DNA of 64,000 bases, taken from assembly GCF_008711525.1 (NCBI RefSeq), contig NZ_VXKS01000003.1, forward strand, positions 97,030-161,029, read 5' to 3'. The first letter of the stretch is position 1. Every line of letters starts with the position of its first letter. This DNA comes from Cysteiniphilum sp. JM-1. GTDB taxonomy: Bacteria; Pseudomonadota; Gammaproteobacteria; Francisellales; Francisellaceae. The position numbers and the translations under genes are program-made. Below are positions 1 to 11,591 of this stretch, piece by piece. The notes below the pieces were generated by a model. It was not told the origin of the DNA, did not search any database, and saw nothing but the letters and a program-made list of their open reading frames with translations.

Positions 1-1826
1 ACTTTACTTAGCAGCACGACTCCTTTGACAAACACAAGATCATACAAGCCATCGATAAAATATTTTTTGACAAGGATATAATGCAAAACACCAAATCCTG
101 AACGCACATCGGCTAACGCCTTAGGAATGCTTGGCACCAATACATAGAAGATATATGCCAAAATAAGTGCTGAAATTGCCAACCAAAATGCCGGTGTATG
201 CACAGAATGCATAATGAAATCCCATGGTGTTTTGGTTGCTGCTTCTTGCGCTAAAGTTGCGACAACCGTCATATTACCTAAAGCGGGTTCATAGTATTGC
301 GCAATCGTATTACCAAAGAAGCCATGTGCATTAGCAAGATTTGGTGTTAACGCCGGTTCAAAGAATAGCATCCCCGCAAATACCGATGGAATCGCTAATA
401 AAATCAATGGAATCAAAATTGTTAATGGTGATTCTTTGACATGCGCTTTAGTATGCGCATCCATTCGTGTTGGACCATGGAATGTCATAAAGATCATTCT
501 AAAGGTATAGAAAGACGTAACAAACGCACAAGCCAATACTAAATAATAAGCAAATTCATGCCCTGGCAAAGTTGTGGTTGCTGCTGCATCAATAATCAAG
601 TCTTTTGAGAAGAAACCAGCAAATGGCGGAATCGCAGCTAATGCCCAACCCCCAATAATCATACAGATATAGGTAATTGGCATGTATCTTCTTAAACCGC
701 CCATCTTGCGCATGTCTTGCTCGTGATGTAATGCGACAATCACCGAACCGGCTGCCAAGAATAACAATGCTTTAAACATCGCATGTGTCATTAAATGAAA
801 CATGCCAATGGAAAAACCTGAGGCGCCTTGAGCGACCATCATATAACCTAATTGTGACAAGGTACAATAAGCGATAACGCGCTTAATATCCATTTGCACA
901 ATGGCAATGAGCCCCATAAATAAACAAGTGATGGCGCCAATAATCATCACAAAGCTTAATGCGGTTGCCGAATGAACAAACATCGGTGATAAGCGCGCGA
1001 TCATAAAGACACCTGCAGTCACCATCGTTGCCGCGTGGATCAATGCTGAGATCGGCGTTGGGCCCTCCATTGAGCCTTCTAACCAAGTATGTAGCGGAAA
1101 TTGCGCTGATTTACCCATCGCTCCGATAAACAGCAGCACACACATCAACGTGATCGGGCTAAATTGCATACCTAAGAACGAAATCATTTGGCTGTTATCA
1201 AGATTACTCACAGCAGTGAATACGGTGTTGTAATCGATTGAATTACAATAGTAAATAACTGCAGCAATTCCTAACAAGAATCCTAAATCACCGACACGAT
1301 TAACAATAAAAGCGCGTAAGCTTGCTTCATTGGCTGAGTCTTTATCAAAGTAATAACCGATTAAGAGATACGAGAATAACCCCACCCCTTCCCAACCAAA
1401 GAAGAGTAATAAGAAATTATTAGCCATAACCAAACAAAGCATGGCAAAGGTGAAGCCCGAGATATAGGCAAAAAAGCGCGCGTAACCATCTTCGCCCTTC
1501 ATATAACCTATTGAGTAGACATGCACCAAGGTGGATACAAATGTCACGATCAGCATCATAAAGACAGATAGTTTATCGACAGTGAAGCTGACCGTCATGC
1601 CTAAAGATGGGAACAATGCCCAGTTGAAGTAGGTTACGGTATAAACCTCATTGTGCAAATAAACGCCTAATGCCAGAACAACACTCAAAATAAAGGATAA
1701 AAGTACCAAGCCAATCGTAATGCAGTTAACACCGGTTAATTGCACCTTTTTTGAAAAAAAGCCGGCAACGATTGCACCTAATGCTGGCGCCAAGATAATA
1801 ATGGCAATAATAAAATCAATTCCCAT
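1..1826 (-). CDS. nuoL: NADH-quinone oxidoreductase subunit L (3' end cut by window)
   Basis: This is the large antiporter-like membrane subunit of complex I, one of the proton-pumping modules. My reading of the reverse strand gives an uninterrupted frame from the ATG at 1826 (MGIDFIIAIIILAPALG) to the window edge, about 608 residues. It is rich in transmembrane helices and carries the conserved NuoL/MrpA signatures GWEGVGLFSYLLIGYY, FIGAMGKSAQFPLHTWL, GPTPISALIHAATMVTAGV and the lysine/histidine-bearing THAMFKALLFLAAGS. The C-terminal lateral helix region begins before the edge and is incomplete. It starts 4 bases after the nuoK stop, in the usual nuoK-nuoL order; nuoM and nuoN should lie beyond position 1. 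Identification is firm. Confidence 0.97.
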   Translation of the reverse strand, partial: MGIDFIIAIIILAPALGAIVAGFFSKKVQLTGVNCITIGLVLLSFILSVVLALGVYLHNEVYTVTYFNWALFPSLGMTVSFTVDKLSVFMMLIVTFVSTLVHVYSIGYMKGEDGYARFFAYISGFTFAMLCLVMANNFLLLFFGWEGVGLFSYLLIGYYFDKDSANEASLRAFIVNRVGDLGFLLGIAAVIYYCNSIDYNTVFTAVSNLDNSQMISFLGMQFSPITLMCVLLFIGAMGKSAQFPLHTWLEGSMEGPTPISALIHAATMVTAGVFMIARLSPMFVHSATALSFVMIIGAITCLFMGLIAIVQMDIKRVIAYCTLSQLGYMMVAQGASGFSIGMFHLMTHAMFKALLFLAAGSVIVALHHEQDMRKMGGLRRYMPITYICMIIGGWALAAIPPFAGFFSKDLIIDAAATTTLPGHEFAYYLVLACAFVTSFYTFRMIFMTFHGPTRMDAHTKAHVKESPLTILIPLILLAIPSVFAGMLFFEPALTPNLANAHGFFGNTIAQYYEPALGNMTVVATLAQEAATKTPWDFIMHSVHTPAFWLAISALILAYIFYVLVPSIPKALADVRSGFGVLHYILVKKYFIDGLYDLVFVKGVVLLSK

Positions 1827-1830
1827 CGCC

Positions 1831-2148
1831 TTAGCCCTTTAATGTGTTTAGTTGACCGACATCGATTGTTTTGCGTGTTCTAAATAACACAACCACAATC
1901 GCCAAACCGATGGCTGCTTCAGCAGCAGCAACCGTTAGAATAAAGAAGACAAACACATCACCGGTGTTTTGCTTAAGCATACTTGAGAAAGCAATAAAGT
2001 TCGTATTGACTGCTAAGAGCATTAACTCAATTGACATCAATAGGATCAATAGATTGCGACGGTTCATAATAATACCGGCAATACTTAATGAAAATATAAT
2101 CGCACTAAAAATCAAATAATGCGTAATGGGTACCGGAATACTAGTCAT
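1831..2148 (-). CDS. nuoK: NADH-quinone oxidoreductase subunit K
   Basis: Small three-helix membrane subunit of complex I (105 residues; the family is about 100). It shows the conserved buried acidic residues in [10 protein letters not shown] and the [19 protein letters not shown] helix. The frame is open further upstream, but I choose the ATG at 2148 ([12 protein letters not shown]) because it gives the family length and overlaps the nuoJ stop by 8 bases, suggesting translational coupling. It sits between nuoJ and nuoL. Confidence 0.95.
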   Translation of the reverse strand: MTSIPVPITHYLIFSAIIFSLSIAGIIMNRRNLLILLMSIELMLLAVNTNFIAFSSMLKQNTGDVFVFFILTVAAAEAAIGLAIVVVLFRTRKTIDVGQLNTLKG

Positions 2149-2800
2149 TCTTAGGTTCTCCCTGATCAGAATCATCTTGTGATTTTTCTTCTTTTACTTC
2201 TTTTGCTATTTCAGAAGTGTTTTTTTCTGCTTTCATCTTAACCATCGTCAAACGATCTTTCGCCTGTGTTTGAATCTGCAGGCTTGGATTAATCGATTTA
2301 TTACCTGGTTTTTTACCACGGAAAGTCAAAGTAATAGCAGATACCATCGCTGCTAATAAGACCATACCAGCAAGCTCAAACGCATAGAGATATTTATTAG
2401 AGAACATCTCGCGCCCTAGATTTTCAACGGTACCTAAACCACCGGTCATTGTTCTATCCGCGAAGGTATGGCTAACTACAATTGAAATAAGCACGGCTAA
2501 ACACGCACATAATAAGATCACGATTGGCCAGTAGAATACTAATTTCTTCTGTTTGATGACGATGTCGATATCTAGCATCATCACCACAAACAAGAACATC
2601 ACCAAAACCGCGCCAACATAAACAACGATCAAAAGTAACGCCAGATACTCCTGCTGCATCGTAAGCCAAACGCCCGCCGCCGCAAAGAAAGTAAAGACTT
2701 TCGCAATAACTGCACGCACTGGGTTTTTTGCACTGACAACCAATAGTGCCCCTAGCACCGTTAGTGCGGCAAATACATAAAAGATAATATTTACACTCAT
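2141..2800 (-). CDS. nuoJ: NADH-quinone oxidoreductase subunit J
   Basis: Membrane subunit of complex I, 219 residues. The first 165 or so residues form five hydrophobic helices, including the conserved [16 protein letters not shown] segment. The C-terminal 55 residues are a hydrophilic, strongly charged tail rich in Lys, Glu and Asp that many NuoJ proteins lack. The ATG at 2800 is preceded by a GGTAGGGA ribosome site. The stop overlaps the nuoK start. The tail is encoded in the same frame without compositional break, so it is probably genuine. Confidence 0.95.
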   Translation of the reverse strand: MSVNIIFYVFAALTVLGALLVVSAKNPVRAVIAKVFTFFAAAGVWLTMQQEYLALLLIVVYVGAVLVMFLFVVMMLDIDIVIKQKKLVFYWPIVILLCACLAVLISIVVSHTFADRTMTGGLGTVENLGREMFSNKYLYAFELAGMVLLAAMVSAITLTFRGKKPGNKSINPSLQIQTQAKDRLTMVKMKAEKNTSEIAKEVKEEKSQDDSDQGEPKND

Positions 2801-2806
2801 CGATCC

Positions 2807-3298
2807 CTACCTAAATGCTCTGTCTGCTTCACGATCTTTCGCGATCTCATCTTCATACTTATCACCAACTGCCAAAAGCTTTGCTTTGGTCATGATATTC
2901 TCACCACGTTTTTCAAAGTGGTATTCAAACACACGTGTTTCAACAATCGAATCCACCGGACAAGACTCTTCACAAAAACCACAAAAGATACATTTGAATA
3001 AATCAATTTCATATTTTGTCGTACGTCTTGAGCCATCTTCACGAGGTTCTGCTTCAATGGTAATCGCCAAGGCAGGACAAACGGCTTCACATAATTTACA
3101 CGCGATACAACGCTCTTCACCATTTTCATAGCGACGCAGCGCATGCAGTCCACGAAAACGACCTGATTGCGGCGTTTTTTCATCCGGATATTGCACGGTT
3201 ACTTTGCGCGTGAAAAAGTGCTTACCGGTAATCTTAAGACCTTTTAACAATTCCCATAGCAAAAAGGTCTGACAATAGCGTTTAATTGCTTTAAACAT
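2807..3298 (-). CDS. nuoI: NADH-quinone oxidoreductase subunit I
   Basis: Peripheral-arm ferredoxin-like subunit carrying two [4Fe-4S] clusters (N6a/N6b) that pass electrons from NuoG to NuoB. Both cluster motifs are present: [12 protein letters not shown] and [12 protein letters not shown]. The length is 163 residues, normal for the family. The ATG at 3298 ([12 protein letters not shown]) follows an AGGAG site at good spacing and lies just after the nuoH stop; the longer upstream frame would overlap nuoH and is rejected. Confidence 0.96.
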   Translation of the reverse strand: MFKAIKRYCQTFLLWELLKGLKITGKHFFTRKVTVQYPDEKTPQSGRFRGLHALRRYENGEERCIACKLCEAVCPALAITIEAEPREDGSRRTTKYEIDLFKCIFCGFCEESCPVDSIVETRVFEYHFEKRGENIMTKAKLLAVGDKYEDEIAKDREADRAFR

Positions 3299-3309
3299 CA
3301 ATAAATCTC

Positions 3310-4323
3310 CTACCACCAAGGACCTAAGCCAAGTTTAACCATAAATGCAACCACAATAACCCATACTAAAGTCACTGGAATAAAGATCTTCCAGCCCAAT
3401 CGCATTAATTGGTCATAGCGATATCTTGGGAAAGTTGCACGAATCCATAAATACATAAACATGAAAATACCAGTTTTTAAGAATAACCAGATCATGCCTG
3501 GCACAAAGCTAAAGAACTGATCAAGCACAGGAATGTTTTCAAATGGTGAAATCCAGCCACCTAAAAAGAAAACGGCAGTTAACAAGCTGATCAAAATCAT
3601 ATTGGCATATTCTGCTAAGAAGAATAACGCAAAGCGCGCACCTGAGTACTCGACGTGATGCCCAGCAATAATCTCAGATTCACCTTCGATCACATCAAAT
3701 GGCGCACGTCCCGTCTCAGCAACACCTGAGATAAAGTAAATAACAAACAACGGAAATAGCGGGATAAAATACCAATGCCAAATACCACCTTGTTGTGTTT
3801 CGACAATCGTGCTTAGATTAAGTGAACCCGCAGCGATCAACACACCGATGATGGCAAAACCCATTGCAAGCTCATAGGATACAACCTGAGCTGCTGCACG
3901 CAATGCACCAAACATCGCATATTTCGAGTTAGATGCCCAACCAGCAATAATCACACCATATACTGCAATTGAAGTCATCGCCAGAATATATAACACACCG
4001 GCATTGATATCTGCCAAGACGATACCCTTGCCAAATGGCACAACTGCCCATGCAGTATAAGCAGGGGCGAAAGCAAGCATCGGTGCGATAAAAAACAAAT
4101 AGCGGTTTGATTTCGCTGGAATAATAATTTCTTTGAGTAATAACTTAACCGCGTCAACGATGGGTTGTAGCAAACCAAAAGAGCCCACACGATTTGGACC
4201 AATACGGTCCTGCATGTAACCGATCACTTTACGCTCTGCATAGGTATAGTAAGCTACAACCAAAATCAAAGGGATAACGATTAATAAGACTTTTAGAACA
4301 ATCCAGATAATATCTAAAATCAT
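3310..4323 (-). CDS. nuoH: NADH-quinone oxidoreductase subunit H
   Basis: Membrane subunit at the junction of the hydrophilic and membrane arms, contributing to the quinone site (337 residues, about eight helices). Conserved family segments are visible: [19 protein letters not shown] near residue 30 and [17 protein letters not shown] around residue 205, the acidic loop facing the quinone cavity. Its start overlaps the nuoG stop by 4 bases (ATGA), the classic coupled arrangement. Confidence 0.97.
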   Translation of the reverse strand: MILDIIWIVLKVLLIVIPLILVVAYYTYAERKVIGYMQDRIGPNRVGSFGLLQPIVDAVKLLLKEIIIPAKSNRYLFFIAPMLAFAPAYTAWAVVPFGKGIVLADINAGVLYILAMTSIAVYGVIIAGWASNSKYAMFGALRAAAQVVSYELAMGFAIIGVLIAAGSLNLSTIVETQQGGIWHWYFIPLFPLFVIYFISGVAETGRAPFDVIEGESEIIAGHHVEYSGARFALFFLAEYANMILISLLTAVFFLGGWISPFENIPVLDQFFSFVPGMIWLFLKTGIFMFMYLWIRATFPRYRYDQLMRLGWKIFIPVTLVWVIVVAFMVKLGLGPWW

Positions 4324-6731
4324 GCGTTTACCACCGTCTGTTTAATTGGCGTGATTGTAACATTGCCCCAAGCTTTGCCACAAGTCGGCATAAGCTGAAA
4401 CGGCACGATTATCGTGTCTTTGGCTAATGTCCCATCAATAATGAGATCAACCTCGTATGCTTTGTCATCAAGCTTGACAACAACACGACCTGATGCGTTT
4501 ATCTCATGCGCTGCGGCATACTTAGCTGATACACGTAGGCTTTGCGCATAATAAGTATCTTTCGTTGCTTGCAATGGTTTAGCACGTCTTAATAACGCAT
4601 TTGTACAATACATCGATGTAGATGGCGTGACATGATAGCCCTCAGCCAATGCTGTTAAGCCTTTTTTAAACAATCCATCAACATCGACTTTTAACTCAGC
4701 TTGTTCATGTGTTGTGAACTCATGATAAACCTCATCAACTGTTTGGTAATCAAAGCCTTCTAAACTTAATAAGTTCGCTAATACACGCAATACTTTCCAC
4801 AAAGGTTTACTGTCTTCATATGGTTGGATAACCGCTTTAAAATGCTGTGTTTGTCCAGCGATATTAATAAAGGAGCCATCTTCTTCAAAATGTGTAGTAA
4901 TCGGCAATATGATATCCGCATATTCAAACATATCAGCAGTTGCATAGCTTGTAAATGCTGCCACGATATCAATCTCTTGTAGCTTTTGTAAGGCTTCTTG
5001 ACCTAACACTGAATCAAACTCAGGTTCAACTGCAAAGTTTAATAATAATTTGGTTTTATTACTCAATATCGCTTGTGCGTTCATGCCTTGTTGTAAGTTT
5101 TCATTAGCACCTGGCAGATACTCACTCGCTGCTCCTGCAAGTAATGCACCCTTGGCATTAGCGCCAAAACTAAGTACTCCACCTTTGGCAGAGAGTAAGA
5201 TTTTAAGCTCAGTAAACAATGCGTAAATTTCAGCAAAATCTTTATTTAAAATCGCATCAAAACCTAAAATCATCACTGGTTTTTCAGAAGATACCAACGC
5301 TGTTGCCAAAGCTTCAATTTCAGGCAAAATTTCTAGTGTTTCAATAGTCTTATTAACTATCTCTGATGATATTGGTTGTGAGATTTTTTGCGCTACGGCT
5401 TTCACTAAATTCGCCAGCGCATAAACCATCTCATTGGCTTCAACTTGTGTCGTCTGAACGGCATAATTGAAGTCATATTCTTGGCTATTAAGCGCCAAAA
5501 CCCTCGCGCCATTTTTCACTGCCTTATGCACGCGGTGATTAATTAATGGGACTTCTTTTCGTAAATAGCTACCAACCAGTAATGCAACATCGGCATTTTC
5601 AATCTCAGCTAATTCACAATCAAACCCGATACCGGTGTGTAATGTTAAGGCGTGTGCTGCTTGCATTAAGCGTGTATCAATATTGTTTGAGCCAACTTGA
5701 CGCATCAGTTTTTGGATAAGGTATAAACTCTCTGTTGTTAATGAATCTGAAGCAAGGCTCGATATCGCATTAACACCGTCTTGCGCTTTGGTTTGCTCGA
5801 TGGCTACTTTGACAAAATCTAATGCTTCCTCCCACGATACATCAACCCAAGCACCTGCTTTTTTAATCATCGGCTGTGTAACACGATCTTCGGCATAAAC
5901 ACCGGTATAAGCAAAACGATCCTTATCGGCAATCCACGTTTCATTAATGCTTTCATTTTCTTTTGGCACAACACGCATTAGTTGATTGCGACGCGTGTGC
6001 GCATAGATGTTTGCACCAACGCAATCAGCGCCTGAAATCGTTGCATATTGCATAAGCTCCCAAGCACGTGCGTGGAATCTAAACGGTTTAGACGTTAACG
6101 CACCCACTGGGCATAAATCAATAATATTACCGGATAATTCCGAATTGACGGTTTTAGCAACATAAGTACCGATTTGCGTGTGATCTCCTCTGCCCATCGC
6201 ACCAAGCTCTTTATCACCACTTATTTCTTCACCAAAACGCACACAACGCGTACATTGAATACAACGCGTCATATCAGTTGCCACTAATGGTCCTAAGGTT
6301 GGGTCATCAAATACGCGCTTAGTTTCATTATATTTAGAAACATCACTGCCATAACCCATCGCGACATCCTGCAGTTCACATTCACCACCTTGATCACAAA
6401 TAGGACAATCAAGCGGATGGTTAATCAGTAAAAACTCCATGACTTTCTTTTGATAAGAAAGTGTCGTTGGCGATTTTGTAAAAACCTTCATGCCATCCAT
6501 AATCGGTGTCGCGCATGCTGGAGATGGCTTTCTTGCCCCTTCAACTTCGACAAGACACATTCTACAGTTGGCTGCTATCGAGAGCTTCTTATGATAACAA
6601 AAGCGCGGAATATAAATACCATGCCTATCAGCGATTTGAATAATCATCTCACCGGGCTTCGCCGCATATGGCTGACCATTGATCTCGATATTAAGTTGTT
6701 TTGTTGCTTCTTTTTCTGACACGGGAGTCAC
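4320..6731 (-). CDS. nuoG: NADH-quinone oxidoreductase subunit G
   Basis: Largest peripheral subunit (803 residues) of complex I, a molybdopterin-oxidoreductase-like protein that binds several Fe-S clusters. The N-terminal [2Fe-2S] domain shows [15 protein letters not shown] and a downstream CATP. The His/Cys cluster segment is [14 protein letters not shown], and the next [4Fe-4S] ligands are in [13 protein letters not shown]. The remainder is the degenerate catalytic-like domain. The longest frame starts with GTG at 6731; a second GTG at 6722 sits at better distance from the AAGGG sequence and would give [11 protein letters not shown], so the exact start is uncertain by three codons. Confidence 0.96.
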   Translation of the reverse strand: MTPVSEKEATKQLNIEINGQPYAAKPGEMIIQIADRHGIYIPRFCYHKKLSIAANCRMCLVEVEGARKPSPACATPIMDGMKVFTKSPTTLSYQKKVMEFLLINHPLDCPICDQGGECELQDVAMGYGSDVSKYNETKRVFDDPTLGPLVATDMTRCIQCTRCVRFGEEISGDKELGAMGRGDHTQIGTYVAKTVNSELSGNIIDLCPVGALTSKPFRFHARAWELMQYATISGADCVGANIYAHTRRNQLMRVVPKENESINETWIADKDRFAYTGVYAEDRVTQPMIKKAGAWVDVSWEEALDFVKVAIEQTKAQDGVNAISSLASDSLTTESLYLIQKLMRQVGSNNIDTRLMQAAHALTLHTGIGFDCELAEIENADVALLVGSYLRKEVPLINHRVHKAVKNGARVLALNSQEYDFNYAVQTTQVEANEMVYALANLVKAVAQKISQPISSEIVNKTIETLEILPEIEALATALVSSEKPVMILGFDAILNKDFAEIYALFTELKILLSAKGGVLSFGANAKGALLAGAASEYLPGANENLQQGMNAQAILSNKTKLLLNFAVEPEFDSVLGQEALQKLQEIDIVAAFTSYATADMFEYADIILPITTHFEEDGSFINIAGQTQHFKAVIQPYEDSKPLWKVLRVLANLLSLEGFDYQTVDEVYHEFTTHEQAELKVDVDGLFKKGLTALAEGYHVTPSTSMYCTNALLRRAKPLQATKDTYYAQSLRVSAKYAAAHEINASGRVVVKLDDKAYEVDLIIDGTLAKDTIIVPFQLMPTCGKAWGNVTITPIKQTVVNA

Positions 6732-6755
6732 CCTTCATCAATTACGTTTATTTTT

Positions 6756-6784
6756 AACCCTACGCTTAAATCAGCAATAGGGTT
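6756..6784. other. Intercistronic hairpin between nuoF and nuoG
   Basis: A 7-bp inverted repeat (AACCCTA at 6756-6762 and TAGGGTT at 6778-6784) with a 15-base loop occupies the only sizeable gap inside the nuo operon. There is no following U-run on the transcribed (minus) strand, so it is more likely an mRNA stability or processing element than a terminator. Confidence 0.4.
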
Positions 6785-6794
6785 TCACTATTTA

Positions 6795-8066
6795 TTAAGC
6801 ACCGACAATACTGCGCTTATGTTCAATCATATATTCAAATTCATGTCTGAATTTCTTAATATAGCTCTGTACCGGCCATGCCGCAGCATCACCTAAACCA
6901 CAAATGGTATTGCCTTCAATATTTGAGGCGACACGTGTTAAATTATCAATATCTTCTGGCTTACCTTCACCATGCAAAATACGCTCTAAGGTTCTTGCTA
7001 ACCAACCAGTTCCTTCGCGACACGGCGTGCATTGTCCACAGGACTCTTCATAATAAAACTCAGCTAAGCGCGCTAGTAACTCAACCATACACGTATCTTC
7101 ATCAAGTACGACAACAGCACCTGAGCCTAACATTGAGCCTGCTTGACCAATAGCTTCATAGTCCATGGTTAAAGATAGCATCTCATCACCAGTTAGGATC
7201 TTACATGAGCTGCCACCTGGAATCACTGCTTTGATTTTTTTATTCTCACGCACGCCACCTGCCATCGCTAGCAAGTCTTTAAATGGCGTGCCAAGACCAA
7301 TCTCAAACACACCAGGAGTATTAACATGCCCTGAAACACAAAAAAGTTTAGTACCACCACTTTTCTCTGTGCCCATTTTCTGAAACCACTCACCACCATG
7401 CTCTAAAATCGGCGGTACTGAGGCATAGGTCTCAGTATTATTAATATTGGTTGGACAACCATATAAGCCTTTATTGGCTGGAAACGGTGGCTTAAATCGC
7501 GGTTGACCTTTACGCCCTTCAAGCGAATTTAATAATGCCGTTTCTTCACCACAGATATAAGCACCCGCGCCAATTGAACAATATAAATTAAAATCAACAC
7601 CTGAACTACGCAGATTAAAGCCGATCAAACCCATGGCACGGGCTTCATTTAAAGCCGCTTCAAAACGTGCAATAGGCTCATAAAACTCGCCACGGATATA
7701 GTTATAGCCGACTGTTGAACCGGTGACATAACCAGCAATTGCCATGCCCTCGATTAATTGATGTGGATTATTGCGTAAAATCTCGCGATCTTTACAAGTA
7801 CCTGGTTCACCCTCATCGGAATTGCATACAACATACTTCTGTCCTGGCAAGTTGCGCGGCATGAAGCTCCACTTAAGACCTGTAGGGAAGCCCGCACCAC
7901 CACGACCACGTAGACCTGATTTTTTAAGCTCTTCAATAATGACTTCAGGTGGAATTTTCTCATCGAGAATTCTTTTCCAATAAGAGTATCCGCCTATCGA
8001 CTCGTAAGACTTCAATGACCACGGTCGCTCAAGGTGCAGGGTTCTAAAACACACTTCATTCGCCAT
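6795..8066 (-). CDS. nuoF: NADH-quinone oxidoreductase subunit F
   Basis: NADH-binding flavoprotein subunit (423 residues) where NADH is oxidised by FMN. The glycine-rich nucleotide segment [16 protein letters not shown] lies near residue 50. [20 protein letters not shown] is in the FMN region. The N3 cluster ligands are in [11 protein letters not shown], with a later CGLGD cysteine. The ATG at 8066 is preceded by GGAG at six bases and follows the nuoE stop by 3 bases. Confidence 0.97.
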   Translation of the reverse strand: MANEVCFRTLHLERPWSLKSYESIGGYSYWKRILDEKIPPEVIIEELKKSGLRGRGGAGFPTGLKWSFMPRNLPGQKYVVCNSDEGEPGTCKDREILRNNPHQLIEGMAIAGYVTGSTVGYNYIRGEFYEPIARFEAALNEARAMGLIGFNLRSSGVDFNLYCSIGAGAYICGEETALLNSLEGRKGQPRFKPPFPANKGLYGCPTNINNTETYASVPPILEHGGEWFQKMGTEKSGGTKLFCVSGHVNTPGVFEIGLGTPFKDLLAMAGGVRENKKIKAVIPGGSSCKILTGDEMLSLTMDYEAIGQAGSMLGSGAVVVLDEDTCMVELLARLAEFYYEESCGQCTPCREGTGWLARTLERILHGEGKPEDIDNLTRVASNIEGNTICGLGDAAAWPVQSYIKKFRHEFEYMIEHKRSIVGA

Positions 8067-8069
8067 CTG

Positions 8070-8573
8070 CTACTCCAAAGAATCAATAATTTGATCGACT
8101 TTTGCAATGGTTAAGTTTTCATAAAAAACCTTATCCACTTCCAACATTGGCGCACCACAGCATGCACCCTGACACTCGACAGACTTTAACGTAATTCTAC
8201 CATCAGCCGTTGTTTGCCCCGCTTTAATATCAAGCTTATTTTCAAGATGCGTCATGATTTTCTTGGCACCATTTAACATACATGAAAGATTAGTACATAC
8301 ATTTAGCTTATGCCTGCCTACTTTTTTAAGATCATACATGCTGTAGAAAGTTGCCACTTCATAGACTGAAGCTGCTGGCACATCCAAATAAAGTGCTAAT
8401 TTATCCATCAACTCTTCGGTTAAATAGCCGTTGTTATAGTCTTGCAAAACATGCAAGCCTGGGATGATGACAGAGCGCTTTTGATTAGCAGGATAGCGCT
8501 TTTCCCAATTTTCTAGCAACTCAGTGACTTGAGGTGAAAAGATTTCTTTTTTATCTAACTTATTCTCTAACAT
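8070..8573 (-). CDS. nuoE: NADH-quinone oxidoreductase subunit E
   Basis: Thioredoxin-fold [2Fe-2S] subunit of the NADH dehydrogenase module, 167 residues. The four-cysteine ligand pattern is visible as CTNLSC and, later, the cysteines of CQGACCGAP. I choose the ATG at 8573 (MLENKLDKKE) because AAGG lies seven bases upstream; the longer frame would use a TTG. It is tightly packed between nuoD and nuoF. Confidence 0.95.
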   Translation of the reverse strand: MLENKLDKKEIFSPQVTELLENWEKRYPANQKRSVIIPGLHVLQDYNNGYLTEELMDKLALYLDVPAASVYEVATFYSMYDLKKVGRHKLNVCTNLSCMLNGAKKIMTHLENKLDIKAGQTTADGRITLKSVECQGACCGAPMLEVDKVFYENLTIAKVDQIIDSLE

Positions 8574-8586
8574 AGACAAACCTTAC

Positions 8587-9840
8587 TTATCTATCTACAT
8601 CGCCAAACACAATATCTTGTGTCGCAATAATTGCCGGAGCATCGGATAACATATGCCCGCTTAACATTTCATTCATCGCACTTAAATGGGTAAAGCCTGG
8701 CGCTCTAATCTTTAGACGATACGGTTTATTGGCACCATCTGATACCAAGTAAATTCCAAATTCACCCTTTGGATGCTCTGTTCCCACATATACTTCACCT
8801 TCAGGCACACAATAGCCCTCAGAAAATAGCTTAAAGTGATGAATCAAGGCTTCCATACTGTTTTTCATCTCATCACGCTTAGGCGGAGTCACTTTGTGAT
8901 TTGGCGCCATAATAGGACCTTCGTTGTGACGTAACCACTCAACGCATTGACGGATGATTTTATTGGATTCGCGCATTTCTGCCATACGTACCAAATAGCG
9001 ATCATAGCAATCACCATGGCTACCAACAGGAATATCAAAATCAAGTTCGCTATAGACATCATACGGTTGTTTTTTGCGAAGATCCCAAGCAACGCCTGAG
9101 CCTCTTAACATTGGACCACCAAAGCCTAATGCCTTAGCACGCTCTGGCGTTACCACACCAATACCAACGGTACGCTGCTTCCAGATACGGTTATTGGTTA
9201 ACAGGTTTTCATACTCATCAACACATTTTGGAAAACGCTCAGTAAAGTCCCAAATAAAATCAAGCAATGAACCTTGGCGATTTTTATTAATCGCTTTTAA
9301 TTTACGCTTTGATGTGAAACGAGACTTTTCATATTTGGGCATTGTCAATGGCAAGTCGCGAGCAACACCTCCTGGACGGAAATAAGTTGCATGCATTCTC
9401 GCCCCTGAAACCGCTTCATAGCAATCAAACAGATCTTCACGCTCACGAAACGCATAAAGAAACATCGTCATCGCACCTAAGTCTAAACTATTAGCTGCTG
9501 TCCACAATAAGTGATTCAAAATACGCGTAATTTCAGCAAACATCACACGGATGTATTGCGCGCGTTTTGGCACTTCAATCTCAAGCAACTTTTCAATCGC
9601 CAACACATAAGCATGCTCATTACACATCATCGATACGTAGTCTAAGCGATCCATATAACCAATGCTTTGGTTATATGGTTTAGATTCAGCCAATTTCTCG
9701 GTACCGCGATGCAAAAGACCAATATGTGGATCAGCGCGAACAACGACCTCACCGTCAAGCTCTAACACCAAACGCAATACCCCATGAGCCGCCGGATGCA
9801 CCGGACCAAAGTTCATTGTATAGTTTTTAAATTCTGCCAT
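8587..9840 (-). CDS. nuoD: NADH-quinone oxidoreductase subunit D
   Basis: 49-kDa subunit of complex I, related to the large subunit of [NiFe] hydrogenases, lining the quinone site (417 residues). Diagnostic segments are [20 protein letters not shown] at the N-terminus, the quinone-site loop region, and [10 protein letters not shown]. It is a separate gene from nuoC here, unlike the fused nuoCD of Escherichia coli, which is the ancestral arrangement. Confidence 0.97.
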   Translation of the reverse strand: MAEFKNYTMNFGPVHPAAHGVLRLVLELDGEVVVRADPHIGLLHRGTEKLAESKPYNQSIGYMDRLDYVSMMCNEHAYVLAIEKLLEIEVPKRAQYIRVMFAEITRILNHLLWTAANSLDLGAMTMFLYAFREREDLFDCYEAVSGARMHATYFRPGGVARDLPLTMPKYEKSRFTSKRKLKAINKNRQGSLLDFIWDFTERFPKCVDEYENLLTNNRIWKQRTVGIGVVTPERAKALGFGGPMLRGSGVAWDLRKKQPYDVYSELDFDIPVGSHGDCYDRYLVRMAEMRESNKIIRQCVEWLRHNEGPIMAPNHKVTPPKRDEMKNSMEALIHHFKLFSEGYCVPEGEVYVGTEHPKGEFGIYLVSDGANKPYRLKIRAPGFTHLSAMNEMLSGHMLSDAPAIIATQDIVFGDVDR

Positions 9841-9851
9841 AGCATTCTCAA

Positions 9852-10520
9852 TTACTGTTCATCTAAGTAACGGTTATCTTGACGAATAACCTTAGGCGCA
9901 TTCACACGCGGATCAATTTCTACTGGTTCATAAACCACACGTTTTTGCGTTTCATCATAACGCATCTCAACATAACCGCTTTGCGGGAAATCTTTTCTAA
10001 ACGGATGACCTACAAAGCCATAATCTGTCAGTATTCGGCGTAAATCAGGATGCCCTGTAAAAACAAAGCCAAACATATCAAAAGCTTCACGCTCGCTCCA
10101 GTTTGCCGCAGGCCAAATATCAACAACGCTTGGTAACATCAGATCAAACTCATCTAAATAAACCTTAACACGCAAGCGAATATTAAGTGCTAAACTCATC
10201 AAGTGATAAACTACCGCGAAGCGTTTCTTGCCTTTATTGGGTTCTTTATGTAACAACTCACCTTGCACAACACCGCGCGAAAAGCCACTACTCGTGGCAC
10301 TTTGCGTTTTCCACTCATCTTCACCAAAGCTTAAGTAATCAACACCACTGACATCAACAAGCTGTTCAAACTTAAATACTTTTTTTAAGCGCGTCATCAC
10401 TTTGATCAGATCGTCTTTGGCAATTTCAACGGTAAGCTCACCGTGTTGAAAAGATGTTGAGATAAACTGACTGTTAAAGTCATTTTTTAAATCATCGATA
10501 AATTCTTGCGTTAACGACAT
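9852..10520 (-). CDS. nuoC: NADH-quinone oxidoreductase subunit C
   Basis: 30-kDa subunit of the peripheral arm, about 222 residues. The family signature around [24 protein letters not shown], followed by [14 protein letters not shown], is intact. Two ATGs lie near the start: 10526 overlaps the nuoB stop by 4 bases but is only a base or two from the GAGGA site, while 10520 (MSLTQEF) has seven-base spacing, so I prefer 10520. The adjoining genes are nuoB upstream and nuoD downstream. Confidence 0.94.
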   Translation of the reverse strand: MSLTQEFIDDLKNDFNSQFISTSFQHGELTVEIAKDDLIKVMTRLKKVFKFEQLVDVSGVDYLSFGEDEWKTQSATSSGFSRGVVQGELLHKEPNKGKKRFAVVYHLMSLALNIRLRVKVYLDEFDLMLPSVVDIWPAANWSEREAFDMFGFVFTGHPDLRRILTDYGFVGHPFRKDFPQSGYVEMRYDETQKRVVYEPVEIDPRVNAPKVIRQDNRYLDEQ

Positions 10521-10522
10521 CG

Positions 10523-11008
10523 TCATTTCCTCGCAATTGTATTAGTACGTTTGATTTTATTTTGCAGCTGAATAATGCCATAGATAAGCGCTTCAGCCGT
10601 TGGCGGGCAACCAGGCACATAAATATCCACTGGCATAATGCGATCGCAACCCCTAACTACGGAATAAGAATAATGATAATAGCCACCACCGTTAGCACAT
10701 GACCCCATGGAAATCACCCATTTTGGATCAGGCATCTGATCATAGACTTTACGCAAAGCTGGCGCCATCTTATTACACAAAGTGCCGGCAACAATCAAGA
10801 CATCTGATTGACGTGGGCTCGGGCGAAATACAATACCAAAACGATCCAAGTCATAACGCGCAGCCCCTGCATGCATCATCTCAACGGCGCAACAGGCAAG
10901 ACCAAAGGTTACCGGCCACAAAGATCCTGTACGCACCCAATTTACTAAAGAATCAGCGCTGGCAGTGATAAAGCCTTTATTATTGTTAATGCCTTCTTCT
11001 ACTCCCAT
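10523..11008 (-). CDS. nuoB: NADH-quinone oxidoreductase subunit B
   Basis: Carries the N2 [4Fe-4S] cluster, the last cluster before quinone (161 residues). Cysteine ligands are seen in [23 protein letters not shown] and [11 protein letters not shown]. The ATG at 11008 ([12 protein letters not shown]) gives normal length; the longer frame extends into nuoA. It overlaps the nuoA stop by 10 bases. Confidence 0.96.
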   Translation of the reverse strand: MGVEEGINNNKGFITASADSLVNWVRTGSLWPVTFGLACCAVEMMHAGAARYDLDRFGIVFRPSPRQSDVLIVAGTLCNKMAPALRKVYDQMPDPKWVISMGSCANGGGYYHYSYSVVRGCDRIMPVDIYVPGCPPTAEALIYGIIQLQNKIKRTNTIARK

Positions 11009-11397
11009 TCTAGCGCCCCTTTCTTCCACTCATAGATAAATCCAATTAGTAAGATGAACAAGAATATCATCATCGCAATGAAAGCTGCCCATGAAATACC
11101 ACCTGCACCGCTATCGCGTACCAGCACACCCCAAGGAATCATAAAAGCAACTTCAAGATCAAAAACCAAAAATAAAATGGCAACCAAATAAAAACGCACA
11201 TCGAACTTGATGCGCGCATCTTCAAATTCAGCAAATCCGCACTCAAATGGTGCGTTTTTTTCAGGGTTCGGGTTATGCACCCCAACAATAATTGATAGCA
11301 TTTTGCCGCCAATCGCCATTGCTGATGCGATAGCAATCGCCACAATGAGAAAAATCAAAATCGGCAAAAACTCATGATATACACTATATTGCAACAT
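10999..11397 (-). CDS. nuoA: NADH-quinone oxidoreductase subunit A
   Basis: First gene of the nuo operon: a three-helix membrane subunit, 132 residues. It carries the characteristic [20 protein letters not shown] loop and the following helix with LVFDLEVAF. The start is set at the ATG at 11397 ([12 protein letters not shown]); the frame upstream of it runs into the tRNA gene and is not coding. Confidence 0.96.
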   Translation of the reverse strand: MLQYSVYHEFLPILIFLIVAIAIASAMAIGGKMLSIIVGVHNPNPEKNAPFECGFAEFEDARIKFDVRFYLVAILFLVFDLEVAFMIPWGVLVRDSGAGGISWAAFIAMMIFLFILLIGFIYEWKKGALEWE

Positions 11398-11414
11398 GCC
11401 TATATCCTCGTTTT

Positions 11415-11500
11415 TGGTGCCAAAGGCGGGACTCGAACCCGCACGAGCTGTGCTCACCACCCCCTCAAGATGGCGTGTCTACCAATTCCACCACTTTGGC
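11415..11500 (-). tRNA. leuU: tRNA-Leu (anticodon GAG)
   Basis: Reading the reverse strand gives a complete class II cloverleaf: acceptor GCCAAAG pairing with CTTTGGC, D-arm TGGTGGAATTGGTAGACACG, anticodon stem CCATC/GGTGG around loop TTGAGGG (anticodon GAG), a short variable arm, T-arm GCGGGTTCGAGTCCCGC and encoded CCA. It sits between secG and nuoA, the same place as leuU next to secG in Escherichia coli. Confidence 0.96.
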
Positions 11501-11591
11501 AAAATAAACTTAACCTTACTAAAACAGTCTTTGACAAATCGCTATAAGCCCATAAGCATCATAGCTTTAACAATCAAAAACTCTACTTTAG